58,647 bases of DNA from Paraburkholderia terricola (GTDB lineage Bacteria; Pseudomonadota; Gammaproteobacteria; Burkholderiales; Burkholderiaceae): NCBI RefSeq assembly GCF_900142195.1, contig NZ_FRAB01000042.1:1-58647 (forward strand), read 5' to 3'. Position 1 is the stretch's first letter, and every line of letters starts with the position of its first letter. Positions 8,303 through 16,845 of this stretch are shown in pieces. Both the position numbers and the translations under genes were made by a program. The notes beneath the pieces were generated by a model. It was not told where the DNA came from. It saw only the letters and a program-made list of their open reading frames with translations, and made no database searches.

Positions 8303-8518
8303 ATGAAGACACCATCCATAGCCCGTGTTCGCTTCGTCATTGCAATAGCGACGGCTGTCGTCGCGCTCGCCGGCTGTCAGAGCGCGGCCACGTCGAGCCG
8401 TTCAACCGTCGTGAGCGGCCTGGCCGTGAGCCCACGCTCGGGCGACTCGCCGCAATTGCCGAAGTCCTATCCCTGCCAGAACCTGCACGTGAAAATGCCG
8501 GCTTGCCCGCCGAGATGA
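8303..8518 (+). CDS. Small putative lipoprotein
   Basis: This 71-aa protein has a basic start, a hydrophobic stretch and a lipobox (VALAGC) with Cys25 as the likely lipidated residue. The mature part is about 46 aa and includes two further cysteines near the C-terminus (YPCQN and PACPP), which could bind metal. No family recognised. It lies alone between the buf operon and the efflux genes, on the same strand, so a role in metal handling is plausible but only inferred. Confidence 0.55.
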   Translation: MKTPSIARVRFVIAIATAVVALAGCQSAATSSRSTVVSGLAVSPRSGDSPQLPKSYPCQNLHVKMPACPPR

Positions 8519-8634
8519 CATGGGCCTGGCGCGCGAATTGCATCGCCCAAACCCGCTGCCGGCTGCGTGCGACAAGTCACGCCGGCGATAAATTCCCCGA
8601 ACATGGATGAGACCGCTCCCGTATAATTCCGGCC

Positions 8635-8994
8635 ATGAAATTGCTCCGGACATTGCTCCTCCTGCTGCTTTGCGCCGTGCTGCCCATCAGTGGGCTGGCG
8701 GCGAGCGGGTTGACGGGAGAATGTCCAATGCAAATGAGCATGGGCGCCGACGAGGGCGGTGCGACGTCCGCGGAAATGCCTGGGTGCGAGACCATGAAAT
8801 CGTCTCAACCGGAGAAAGCCAAGGGTTTCTGCAAGGCAACGGCGCAATGCCAGCTCGGCAGCCTGTATCACCCGGTCTCCCGTACTGAGGTCACCCGTCC
8901 CGCCGGACTCTCGATTCCGGTTGCTTTCCACTACGCCGACTCGCTGCCCGTCCGTGAACCGGCCGGCCCCTGGCGACCTCCTCGCGTCATCTAA
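8635..8994 (+). CDS. Exported Cys/Met-rich protein of a copper locus
   Basis: This 119-aa protein starts with a Leu-rich signal peptide (LLRTLLLLLLCAVLPISGLAA). The mature part has ECPMQMSMG, MPGCETM, GFCKATAQCQ, i.e. Cys and Met residues spaced as in small DUF2946/CopL-like periplasmic proteins found beside copper efflux operons. It lies just upstream of cusC. Copper binding in the periplasm is inferred. The end (PAGPWRPPRVI) resembles the proline-rich C-terminus of the related small gene at 15565. Confidence 0.7.
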   Translation: MKLLRTLLLLLLCAVLPISGLAASGLTGECPMQMSMGADEGGATSAEMPGCETMKSSQPEKAKGFCKATAQCQLGSLYHPVSRTEVTRPAGLSIPVAFHYADSLPVREPAGPWRPPRVI

Positions 8995-9010
8995 TCCCTT
9001 TCTGACAGGT

Positions 9011-9050
9011 TCACCGCGTTCGCGGTGAGGGTCGTCCTGCGTTCAGGACG
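9011..9050 (+). promoter_or_regulatory. Two adjacent perfect hairpins in the cusC leader
   Basis: TCACCGCG/CGCGGTGA (9011-9028, two-base spacer) is followed four bases later by CGTCCTG/CAGGACG (9033-9050, four-base loop). Both stems are perfect. They lie between the Cys/Met-rich gene and cusC. They could terminate the upstream transcript or act as an RNA element in the cus leader. No T-run follows. Confidence 0.45.
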
Positions 9051-9087
9051 TGGATTCCCTATGGGAGTCCGCCGTTGGGGTTCGAAC

Positions 9088-10383
9088 ATGCCTTTAACCA
9101 TTGGCGCGCCGTCATGCCGGCGCGCACCCTTGCGCGCGCATTGGCTGTGCGCCGCACTGATTCTCGCGAGCGCCGCTGCGCGCGCTCAGCAAGCACCCGT
9201 CACGCTCGATGCGGCACTTCAGGCCGCCACCGACCGCTCCGCCGTCATGGCGGCGGCGCAGGCATCGGTGCGCGCCGGTTCGGAAGCGGCCGTGCGGGCC
9301 GGGCAGTTGCCCGATCCGATGCTCAAGGCCGGCGTCGATAACCTGCCGGTGAATGGGCCGCAACGATTCACCATCGGTCAGGACTTCATGACCATGCGCC
9401 GCGTCGGCATCGAACAGGAATGGGTATCCGGCGACAAACGCCGGCTGCGCTCCGCGCTGGCGAACGGCATGGTGGATCGCGAGCGGGCGGGCTATCTCGC
9501 GCAGCTCGCGAACACCCGTCAACAGACGGCCGCGGCGTGGCTGAACGCGGTCTATGCAAAGAAGGCGGTTTCGCTGCAGCAGGAACTCGTTGAGCACATG
9601 AGCCATGAGCTGGATGCGACGAGGGCGTCCTATCGTGGCGCGAAGTCGACCGCGGCCGACGTGACCCAGGCGGAGGCGCTGCTCGCTCAGGCCCAGGACC
9701 AGATGCTCAAGGCCCGGCAGACCTTGCAGACCGCGCTCATCGCGCTGTCCCGCTGGACGGCGAGCGCCGTTGCGGACGTGAGCGGCGAGCCGCCGGCGCC
9801 GCAGTCGTATGTGCCAGCGCTGCCGCCGCAGGAACTGAGCGAGGTGCAGCCGGTGCTGGTCGCCGCCTCGCGCGACATCGCCGTGGCCGACGCCGATACG
9901 GCCGTCGCGAACAGCAACCGCAGCCCCAACTGGACGTGGGAAGTCGCCTACCAGCAGCGCGGCGGCGGGTTCTCCAACATGGTGTCGGTCGGGGTCAGCA
10001 TTCCGCTGCCTATCCATCGCAAGAACTATCAGGACCGTGACGCGGCCGAGAAAGCCGAACTCGGCACCAGGGCGCGCCTGCTGTACGAGGACGCGCAACG
10101 GCAAGTGACAGCGGACATCCAGACTCAGTCCGCGACGCTTGCCAGCGGCCGCGAGCGCATCGCCAATCTCACGCACGCGCTGTTGCCGCTCGCGGAGCAG
10201 CGCGTGCGCCTGGCGGTGGCGGCGTACAAGGCGGGCACCGGTTCGCTCGCGGACACGTTTGCCGCGAGACGTGCGCAACTCGACGCCGAGCTTCAGGTGC
10301 TCGACTTGCAGCGAGACGTCTCGCAGACCTGGGCGCAACTGGAATACCAGGTCGTGCCTGCCTCGATGTCCGTCAGTCAGTGA
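9088..10383 (+). CDS. cusC: CusC-like outer membrane factor (TolC family)
   Basis: The start at 9088 gives 431 aa with a signal peptide ending near AAARAQ; earlier in-frame starts at 9025 and 9061 would place the hairpins inside or beside the gene. Features are the DAALQAATDRSAVMAAAQASV helix, two OEP repeats with long coiled-coil helices (AERQ-type LAEQRVRLAVAAYKAGTGSLADTFAARRAQLD) and the usual duplicated layout. It forms the outer-membrane channel of the CusCBA copper/silver efflux pump. It is followed 11 bases later by cusB. The exact start is uncertain. Confidence 0.88.
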   Translation: MPLTIGAPSCRRAPLRAHWLCAALILASAAARAQQAPVTLDAALQAATDRSAVMAAAQASVRAGSEAAVRAGQLPDPMLKAGVDNLPVNGPQRFTIGQDFMTMRRVGIEQEWVSGDKRRLRSALANGMVDRERAGYLAQLANTRQQTAAAWLNAVYAKKAVSLQQELVEHMSHELDATRASYRGAKSTAADVTQAEALLAQAQDQMLKARQTLQTALIALSRWTASAVADVSGEPPAPQSYVPALPPQELSEVQPVLVAASRDIAVADADTAVANSNRSPNWTWEVAYQQRGGGFSNMVSVGVSIPLPIHRKNYQDRDAAEKAELGTRARLLYEDAQRQVTADIQTQSATLASGRERIANLTHALLPLAEQRVRLAVAAYKAGTGSLADTFAARRAQLDAELQVLDLQRDVSQTWAQLEYQVVPASMSVSQ

Positions 10384-10394
10384 AGGAGAACACC

Positions 10395-11939
10395 ATGCAA
10401 ACGAAACCACTGGCGCGCGCGGTTCTGATGACGTTCATCGCCGCGGCGCTGTTAGGCGCGGGCTATCTCGCCGGCACGCGGCGCGCGCCGGCGACGGGCT
10501 CTGGCGCATCGGCGGCCTCCGCCTCCGCCTCTGCCTCCGCAAACACGATCGACCCGAAGACGGGCCGCAAGGTTCTGTACTGGCACGACCCGATGGTGCC
10601 GAACCAGCACTTCGACAAGCCGGGCAAGTCGCCTTTCATGGACATGCAACTCCAGCCGGTCTACGCCGACGAAGGTGCCGCGGGCGGCATCAGGATCGAC
10701 CCAGGCCTTCAGCAAAACCTCGGCATCCGCTACGCCACCGTGCGCCGGCACGAAACGATGGAAGGATTCGATGCCGTCGGCACGACGCAGTTCGACGAAT
10801 CGCGCTCGGAGGTGGTGCAGTCGCGCGTGACGGGTTACATCGATCGTTTGCATGCCAGCGCACCGATGCAGCGGATCGCGAAGGGCGCACCGATTGCGTC
10901 GCTGTTCGTGCCCGACTGGCTCGCGCCGCAGGAAGAATATCTCGCGCTCAAGCGCAGCGGCATCGATAGCGGCATGCTCGAAGCGTCGCGCGCGCGCATG
11001 CGTGCGCTGTCGATTCCCGATGGCGTCATCGCGGCTCTCGACCGGACGGGCAAGGCGCAGACGCATGTCGTGCTGTCGTCGCCGGAAACCGGCGTGGTGA
11101 GCGAACTGAACGTCAGGGACGGCGCGATGGTGACGCCAGGGCAAACGCTCGCCAAGGTCGCCGGTCTGTCGAAGCTCTGGCTCATCGTCGAAATTCCCGA
11201 AGCGCTTGCGCTGGGCGTGCGGCCAGGCATGACCGTCGATGCGACGTTTGCCGGAGACCCGGCCCGGCACTTCAACGGGCAGATTCGCGAGATCCTGCCC
11301 GGCATCAGCACCACCAGCCGCACGCTGCAAGCGCGCCTCGAAATCGACAACGCCGCGCTCGGACTGACGCCCGGCATGCTGATGCGCGTGCGCGTGGGCG
11401 CACAGAAGCCGGTCTCGCGTCTGCTCGTTCCGGCCGAGGCGGTCATCACCACGGGCAAGCGCTCGGTCGTCATCGCGAGGAACGGCGATGGCCGCTTGCA
11501 GCCCGTTGCGGTCACGGTCGGCAACGACATCGGCAATGAAACCGAAGTATTGAGCGGCCTGAGCGACGGCGAGCAGGTCGTCGCGTCCGGTCAGTTCCTG
11601 ATCGATTCCGAAGCCAGTCTGAAGTCGGTTTTGCCACGGCTGGAGGCCGGCGCGGGCACGGCTCCAGGCGCTCCCGCGCCTGCGTCCGCAGCGGCAATGG
11701 CGGCGGCCCCAACCTACGAGACCACCGGCAAGGTCGAGAAAGTGACCGCCGAGGACATCACGTTCTCGCATCAACCCGTTCCGGGCCTGGGCTGGGGCGC
11801 GATGACGATGGCGTTCAACAAGCCCTCGCCCAATGCGTTTGCGAACGTGAAGCCGGGCGACATGGTGCATTTCGCGTTCAGGCAGTCGGATGACGGCTAC
11901 CAGTTGACCAAGGTCGAACCGCTTGGAGGCGCCAAATGA
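10395..11939 (+). CDS. cusB: CusB-like periplasmic adaptor with fused C-terminal CusF domain
   Basis: This 514-aa membrane fusion protein has an N-terminal anchor (residues 9-25), a heavy-metal-binding motif YWHDPM followed by FMDMQLQPVY, a lipoyl/barrel-sandwich core with SRVTGYIDRLH, and a beta-barrel region. The last 75 residues (from about TYETTGKVEKV) form a CusF-like copper chaperone domain with the Trp and Met residues of GWGAMTMAF. CusB carries Cu(I)/Ag(I) from CusF to CusA. The ATG at 10395 follows AAGGAGAA. It overlaps cusA by four bases. Confidence 0.93.
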   Translation: MQTKPLARAVLMTFIAAALLGAGYLAGTRRAPATGSGASAASASASASANTIDPKTGRKVLYWHDPMVPNQHFDKPGKSPFMDMQLQPVYADEGAAGGIRIDPGLQQNLGIRYATVRRHETMEGFDAVGTTQFDESRSEVVQSRVTGYIDRLHASAPMQRIAKGAPIASLFVPDWLAPQEEYLALKRSGIDSGMLEASRARMRALSIPDGVIAALDRTGKAQTHVVLSSPETGVVSELNVRDGAMVTPGQTLAKVAGLSKLWLIVEIPEALALGVRPGMTVDATFAGDPARHFNGQIREILPGISTTSRTLQARLEIDNAALGLTPGMLMRVRVGAQKPVSRLLVPAEAVITTGKRSVVIARNGDGRLQPVAVTVGNDIGNETEVLSGLSDGEQVVASGQFLIDSEASLKSVLPRLEAGAGTAPGAPAPASAAAMAAAPTYETTGKVEKVTAEDITFSHQPVPGLGWGAMTMAFNKPSPNAFANVKPGDMVHFAFRQSDDGYQLTKVEPLGGAK

Positions 11940-14900
11940 TTGCGCGCCTCATAAGATGGTCTATCCATAACCGCTCCCTCGTGCTGCTGGCGACGGTGCT
12001 CGTCACGGCGTGGGGCGTCTACTCGGTCACGCAAACGCCGCTCGATGCGCTGCCTGATCTCTCCGACACCCAGGTCATCATCAAGGCGTCGTATCCGGGC
12101 AAGGCGCCGCAGGTGATCGAGGACCAGGTCACGTATCCGCTCACCACGACGCTGCTCGGCGTGCCTGGGGCAAAAACCATCCGCGCGTATTCGTCGTTCG
12201 GCGATGCCTTCGTGTATGTGCTGTTCGACGACAAGACCGACCAGTACTGGGCGCGCTCGCGCGTGCTCGAGTACCTGAACCAGGTGCAAAGCCGTCTGCC
12301 CCAAGGGGCGACCGTCTTGCTTGGACCGGATGCGACCGGCGTCGGCTGGGTGTACGAATATGCGCTGGTCGACAGGACGGGACAGCACGACCTCGGACAA
12401 CTGCGCGCGCTGAACGACTGGTTCCTGAAGTTCGAACTGAAGTCGGTGCCGGATGTTTCGGAGGTGGCGAGCATCGGCGGCATGGTGCGTCAGTATCAGG
12501 TCGTCCTCGACCCCGACAGGCTGCGGGCGTACGGCATCACCCAGACGATGGTGGCCGACGCGCTCGGCAAGGCGAATCAGGAATCGGGCGGCTCGGTGGT
12601 GGAAATGGCCGAGTCCGAATACATGGTCCGCTCGTCCGGCTACCTGCATACGCTCGACGATTTCCGCAACGTCGTGCTGCGCGCGAACGATGCCGGCACG
12701 CCGGTGCTGCTTGGCGACGTGGCGCGCATCCAGATCGGACCGGAGATGCGGCGCGGCATCGCGGAACTGAACGGTCAGGGCGAAGTAGCGGGCGGGGTGG
12801 TCGTGATGCGCTCCGGCAAGAATGCGCTGAAAACGATCGACGCGGTGAAGGCGAAACTGGCCGCACTGAAGCGCTCACTGCCGGCGGGCGTCGAAGTCGT
12901 GACGACCTACGACCGCTCGCAACTGATCGAACGCGCGGTGGATAACCTGAAGGACAAGCTCATCGAGGAATTCGTCATCGTCGGGCTCGTCTGCGCGGTG
13001 TTCCTGTTTCATCTGCGCAGCGCCTTTGTCGCCATTCTGTCGCTGCCGCTCGGCGTGCTGACCGCGTTCATCGTGATGCGCTATCAAGGCGTCAACGCGA
13101 ACCTCATGTCGCTGGGCGGCATTGCGATTGCCATCGGCGCGATGATCGACGCGGCCATCGTGATGATCGAGAACGCCCACAAGCATCTCGAAGCGTACGA
13201 CCACGACCACCCTGACAAGCCGATCACGACGGCACGGCGCTGGGAACTCATCGCCACTTCCGCAACGGAGGTCGGGCCGGCATTGTTCTTCTCGCTGCTC
13301 ATCATCACGCTGTCGTTCATCCCCGTATTCTCGCTGGAAGGGCAGGAAGGCAAGCTGTTTTCGCCTCTGGCGTTCACCAAGACCTACACGATTGCGGCTG
13401 CGGCCGGTTTGTCGGTGACGCTGGTGCCGGTCCTCATGGGCTACCTGATCCGCGGCCGCATTCCGCACGAGAACGCCAATCCCATCAACCGCGTGCTGAT
13501 CCGGCTGTACCGTCCGTGGCTGGAAGCGACGCTGCGCCGGCCGTGGATCGCGATCGGCATCGCCGTTCTCGCGCTGGTCATCACGCTTGTTCCTGTATCG
13601 CGGCTCGGCGGCGAGTTCATGCCGCCGCTCGACGAAGGCGACCTGCTCTACATGCCGACCGCGCTTCCCGGCATTTCAGCAGCGAAGGCGGGCGAACTCT
13701 TGCAGCAGACCGACCGGCTCATCAAGACGGTGCCCGAGGTCGCCACGGTGTTCGGCAAATCGGGACGCGCCGACACGGCCACCGACCCCGCGCCGCTGGA
13801 GATGTTCGAGACCACGATCCAGTTCAAGCCGCGCGACCAGTGGCGACCCGGCATGACGCCGGAGAAGCTCGTCGATGAACTGGACCGGACCGTCAAGGTG
13901 CCGGGGCTGTCGAACGTGTGGGTGCCGCCGATCCGCAATCGCCTGGACATGCTGTCGACCGGCATCAAGACGCCGGTGGGCGTGAAGATTTCAGGCAGCG
14001 AGTTGTCGCAAATCGACGGCATCGCGGCGCAGGTCGAGGCGGCGGTGAAGGACGTTCCCGGCGTGACATCCGCGTTGGCCGAACGCCTGAATGGCGGCCG
14101 CTACATCGACGTCGATATCGACCGGCTGGCGGCGGCCCGCTACGGGCTTGCCGTGGCGGATATCCAGTCGGTAGTTTCGTCGGCGGTAGGCGGTGACAAG
14201 GTCGGCGAAGTCATTGCGGGGCGGGAGCGCTTTCCGATCAACATCCGCTATCCGCGTGAAATCCGCGATTCGCTGGAGAAGCTGCGTGAGCTACCGGTCG
14301 TCACGGAGCGCGGCGCGCAGATCCGGCTCGGCGATGTCGCGCGTATCACGATTGCCGATGGCCCGCCGATGATCCGCAGCGAGAACGCCAGGCTCTCCGG
14401 TTACGTCTACGTCGATATCCGCAACACGGACCTGCAATCCGCCGTGAAGGCGATGCAGCGCGCCGTGGCGGAAAAAGTCGTGCTGCCGCCTGGCTACTCG
14501 ATTGCGTGGTCCGGTCAGTTCGAGTATCTGGAGCGCGCGGCGGCGAAGCTGCGCACCGTCATTCCGGTGACGCTCGCCGTCATCTTCGTGCTGCTGTTTC
14601 TCACGTTCGATTCGGTGGCCGATGCGCTGCTGCTGATGTCGACGGTGCCGTTCGCGCTGGTCGGCGGTTTCTGGCTCATCTGGATTCTGGGGCATGCGGT
14701 ATCCGTCGCGACCGCCGTCGGCTTCATCGCGCTCGCGGGCGTGGCGGCGGAATTCGGCGTGGTCATGCTGCTGTACCTGAAGGGCGCGCTGAACCGCAGG
14801 CTCGAAGCCGGCGAGCCGCTGAGCGAGGCGCTGCTGTTCGACGCGATCCGGGAAGGCGCCGTGTTGCGCGTGAGGCCGAAAGCCATGACGGTCGCGGTCG

Positions 14901-15139
14901 TGCTCGCGGGTCTCATACCCATCATGATCGGACACGGTGCCGGCTCGGAAGTGATGCAGCGCATCGCCGCGCCGATGGTCGGCGGCATGGTCACCGCGCC
15001 GCTGCTGTCGATGTTCGTGATTCCCGCCGCCTGGTTTCTGCTTCAGCGCCGTCGCGCGAGACAGGAATGTGATGCGCGGTCACACCATGCAACTTCCGGC
15101 ATGAACGTGCCATCTACCCAAACTGGAGAGACTCAATGA
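11936..15139 (+). CDS. cusA: CusA-like HME-RND copper/silver efflux pump
   Basis: This 1067-aa inner-membrane RND transporter has 12 membrane segments and two large periplasmic loops. The family signature AIGAMIDAAIVMIENAHKHLE at about residues 400-420 is the monovalent-cation (Cu/Ag, HME4) type rather than the CzcA divalent type. GGEFMPPLDEGDLLYMPT follows the first half. It exports Cu(I)/Ag(I) using the proton gradient. Its ATG overlaps the cusB stop (ATGA) and its stop overlaps the cusF start (ATGA), so all three are translationally coupled. Confidence 0.95.
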   Translation: MIARLIRWSIHNRSLVLLATVLVTAWGVYSVTQTPLDALPDLSDTQVIIKASYPGKAPQVIEDQVTYPLTTTLLGVPGAKTIRAYSSFGDAFVYVLFDDKTDQYWARSRVLEYLNQVQSRLPQGATVLLGPDATGVGWVYEYALVDRTGQHDLGQLRALNDWFLKFELKSVPDVSEVASIGGMVRQYQVVLDPDRLRAYGITQTMVADALGKANQESGGSVVEMAESEYMVRSSGYLHTLDDFRNVVLRANDAGTPVLLGDVARIQIGPEMRRGIAELNGQGEVAGGVVVMRSGKNALKTIDAVKAKLAALKRSLPAGVEVVTTYDRSQLIERAVDNLKDKLIEEFVIVGLVCAVFLFHLRSAFVAILSLPLGVLTAFIVMRYQGVNANLMSLGGIAIAIGAMIDAAIVMIENAHKHLEAYDHDHPDKPITTARRWELIATSATEVGPALFFSLLIITLSFIPVFSLEGQEGKLFSPLAFTKTYTIAAAAGLSVTLVPVLMGYLIRGRIPHENANPINRVLIRLYRPWLEATLRRPWIAIGIAVLALVITLVPVSRLGGEFMPPLDEGDLLYMPTALPGISAAKAGELLQQTDRLIKTVPEVATVFGKSGRADTATDPAPLEMFETTIQFKPRDQWRPGMTPEKLVDELDRTVKVPGLSNVWVPPIRNRLDMLSTGIKTPVGVKISGSELSQIDGIAAQVEAAVKDVPGVTSALAERLNGGRYIDVDIDRLAAARYGLAVADIQSVVSSAVGGDKVGEVIAGRERFPINIRYPREIRDSLEKLRELPVVTERGAQIRLGDVARITIADGPPMIRSENARLSGYVYVDIRNTDLQSAVKAMQRAVAEKVVLPPGYSIAWSGQFEYLERAAAKLRTVIPVTLAVIFVLLFLTFDSVADALLLMSTVPFALVGGFWLIWILGHAVSVATAVGFIALAGVAAEFGVVMLLYLKGALNRRLEAGEPLSEALLFDAIREGAVLRVRPKAMTVAVVLAGLIPIMIGHGAGSEVMQRIAAPMVGGMVTAPLLSMFVIPAAWFLLQRRRARQECDARSHHATSGMNVPSTQTGETQ

Positions 15140-15471
15140 AGACATTGATTATTGCATCCGTTGCTTTCGGAGCCATCGTTGCGGCGCCCGCGTTTGCTGA
15201 AGAAGGTATGGACATGTCCCAGCCGTCGACTTCGAAAACGTCATCCAACACTGCGCTCACCAATGCCGAAGTGATGAAGGTCGATCCGGCCACCGGCATG
15301 GTCACGCTAAAGCACGGAGCGCTGGAAAACGTCGGCATGCCGCCGATGACCATGGCCTTCAAGGCGAAAGATGCTGCAATGGTCAAGCAGGTTCACGAGG
15401 GCGACAAGGTCAAGGTCCGCGTCGAAAACGTTGACGGTACGCTGACCATCGTGAAACTGGAAAAGCATTGA
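15136..15471 (+). CDS. cusF: CusF-like periplasmic copper chaperone
   Basis: This 111-aa protein has a signal peptide (cleavage near APAFAEE) and a CusF OB-fold of about 75 residues. The sequence GMVTLKHGALENVGMPPMTMAFKAKD carries the His, Met and Met ligands (KHGALENVGMPPMTM). The Trp that caps copper in E. coli CusF is not evident at the same place. CusF hands Cu(I)/Ag(I) to CusB. It overlaps cusA by four bases. A second CusF domain is fused to CusB in the same operon. Confidence 0.92.
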   Translation: MKTLIIASVAFGAIVAAPAFAEEGMDMSQPSTSKTSSNTALTNAEVMKVDPATGMVTLKHGALENVGMPPMTMAFKAKDAAMVKQVHEGDKVKVRVENVDGTLTIVKLEKH

Positions 15472-15511
15472 CGAGGTACTGATACGGCACTCGTCGAGCC
15501 AGCGCGCAACA

Positions 15512-15527
15512 GGTCCGGCCGCGGACC
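15512..15527 (+). terminator. Short hairpin after cusF
   Basis: GGTCCG-GCCG-CGGACC forms a perfect 6-bp stem 40 bases after the cusF stop. There is no T-run, so this is a weak terminator candidate. Confidence 0.35.
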
Positions 15528-15564
15528 GTAGCGATGCGCCGCGGCAGCGCCTATACTGGGATTC

Positions 15565-15921
15565 ATGAAAGTGTGGGCCAAATTCGTCGCGTGCTTTCTG
15601 ATTGCGTGGTTGCCGCTGCTCGGCTACCCGGCGCAGGCGGCATTGTGTCCGATGGCGGCGTCGGTGGCCGCGCATCAACAGAGGCAAGCTTCGCACGCAT
15701 CCGACATGACTGCGTGCGAGCAACCTGCAAGGCATCACACCATGAATGCCCAAGCTGCGTGCCACGGCGGCATGGGCGGCCTCGCCTGCGGCGTGCCCGC
15801 CATACCGGCGAGGTACGCCGTTATCGTCGTACCTTCCGCGCCTGTCTACTGGGCTGTCGCCCGTACCTTCACGGAACAGTTCATCCCCGAACTGCCGGCA
15901 CCTCCACCGCGCTTGCTGTAA
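15565..15921 (+). CDS. Exported His/Cys/Met-rich small protein of the copper locus
   Basis: This 118-aa protein has a signal peptide (VACFLIAWLPLLGYPAQA), then a segment rich in His, Cys and Met (HQQRQASH, ARHHTMNAQAACHGGMGG) and a proline-rich end (PELPAPPPRLL). The layout matches small DUF2946/CopL-like proteins beside copper efflux genes. Metal binding is inferred from composition and location. It shares its overall plan with the gene at 8635, so the two flank the cus operon as related proteins. Confidence 0.65.
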   Translation: MKVWAKFVACFLIAWLPLLGYPAQAALCPMAASVAAHQQRQASHASDMTACEQPARHHTMNAQAACHGGMGGLACGVPAIPARYAVIVVPSAPVYWAVARTFTEQFIPELPAPPPRLL

Positions 15922-16053
15922 CTCCCTCGTCGGCAGGGACGAATGGTTCCGCACCGTGGCTCGCGCACGTCCGCCACGCACGAAACTAGCGTCGCGCCGC
16001 ACGTTGGAGACTGCTTTCTCGGCGATACGATCGAACCGAATCCGGAGACTGAC

Positions 16054-16368
16054 ATGATCACGAAATTTATCCGAGCAGCGGCGCTGTCGGCGCTGCTGTC
16101 AATGACAGCCACTGTCGCCGTGTCGGCTGGTGGCGCGCGCAACGACGGAAGCTCGCCAGCGCAAACACGAGAACGCGGCGATTCCATGATGGGAATGGGA
16201 GGAATGGGAGGAATGGGCGGCGGCATGATGGGTAGCTGTCCAATGATGGGCGGCAATATGGGCATGGACCCCAAGACCGCGATGCGCATGCACGCCGACA
16301 TGATGCGCGCGATGAGCGACATCATGCTCAAGTATGCCGATCAGGCCGGAGCGACCCCGTCGAAATAA
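16054..16368 (+). CDS. Exported Met/Gly-rich putative copper-binding protein
   Basis: This 104-aa protein has a signal peptide (AALSALLSMTATVAVSAGG) and a striking Met/Gly tract (MMGMGGMGGMGGGMMGSCPMMGG) followed by a helical Met/His segment (MRMHADMMRAMSD). Such Met clusters bind Cu(I) in exported proteins. The ATG at 16054 follows CCGGAGACTGAC. It stands between the cus operon and the P-II-like gene, all on the same strand. Confidence 0.72.
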   Translation: MITKFIRAAALSALLSMTATVAVSAGGARNDGSSPAQTRERGDSMMGMGGMGGMGGGMMGSCPMMGGNMGMDPKTAMRMHADMMRAMSDIMLKYADQAGATPSK

Positions 16369-16469
16369 GCGCTTCGGCATTCATCTTTTCTGACGGCATG
16401 ACACGGCGGGTGCGACATGGGCGGTCGTCGCACCGTTTCTCGCTGTTTTCCTCGGTCATTGAGGGCAAC

Positions 16470-16787
16470 ATGGAACTGAAATGCGTTGTTGCAATTGTTC
16501 GGCCTGAAGTCCTCGAGGTGCTGGAGCGCCGGTTGGGCGCAGTACATGTTCATGGACTGACCATCACCCAGGTAAAAGGATTCGGCGCGCACCCGAACCC
16601 GTTCTCTAACGACTGGACAACCGGGCATATCAAGATCGAGGTCTTCACGCAGAGCGAAGCTGTCGATGCGCTGGTTCGGGAAATCCTGAACATTGCATAC
16701 GGCACTGCGGGCGAAGACGGAATCGTCGCGGTCCTCCCGGTGGAGCGCTTTCTACGCGTGAGTACCGCGTCCGAGGCGGCTCCGTGA
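16470..16787 (+). CDS. P-II-like signalling protein of a metal efflux locus
   Basis: This 105-aa protein has the P-II ferredoxin-like fold: MELKCVVAIVRPEVLEVLERRL at the start and GTAGEDGIVAVLPVERFLRV matching the GKIGDGKIFVLPVE segment of GlnB. The T-loop region (VKGFGAHPNPFSNDWTTGHIK) lacks the uridylylated Tyr51, so it is not canonical GlnB/GlnK. P-II-like proteins coded next to heavy-metal RND pumps are known as a separate subgroup. The ATG at 16470 follows GAGGGCAAC; an upstream in-frame ATG at 16398 is less likely. Confidence 0.8.
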   Translation: MELKCVVAIVRPEVLEVLERRLGAVHVHGLTITQVKGFGAHPNPFSNDWTTGHIKIEVFTQSEAVDALVREILNIAYGTAGEDGIVAVLPVERFLRVSTASEAAP

Positions 16788-16845
16788 ACCAGACGGCGGT
16801 GGATGCGGCGCATCGCCGCGCCGCCTTCGCCGGCAGGAGGCGCGG

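Noticed and set aside
16470..16787. Canonical GlnB/GlnK nitrogen regulator
   Set aside because: The T-loop lacks Tyr51 and no amtB, glnA or nad gene is nearby; the context is copper efflux.
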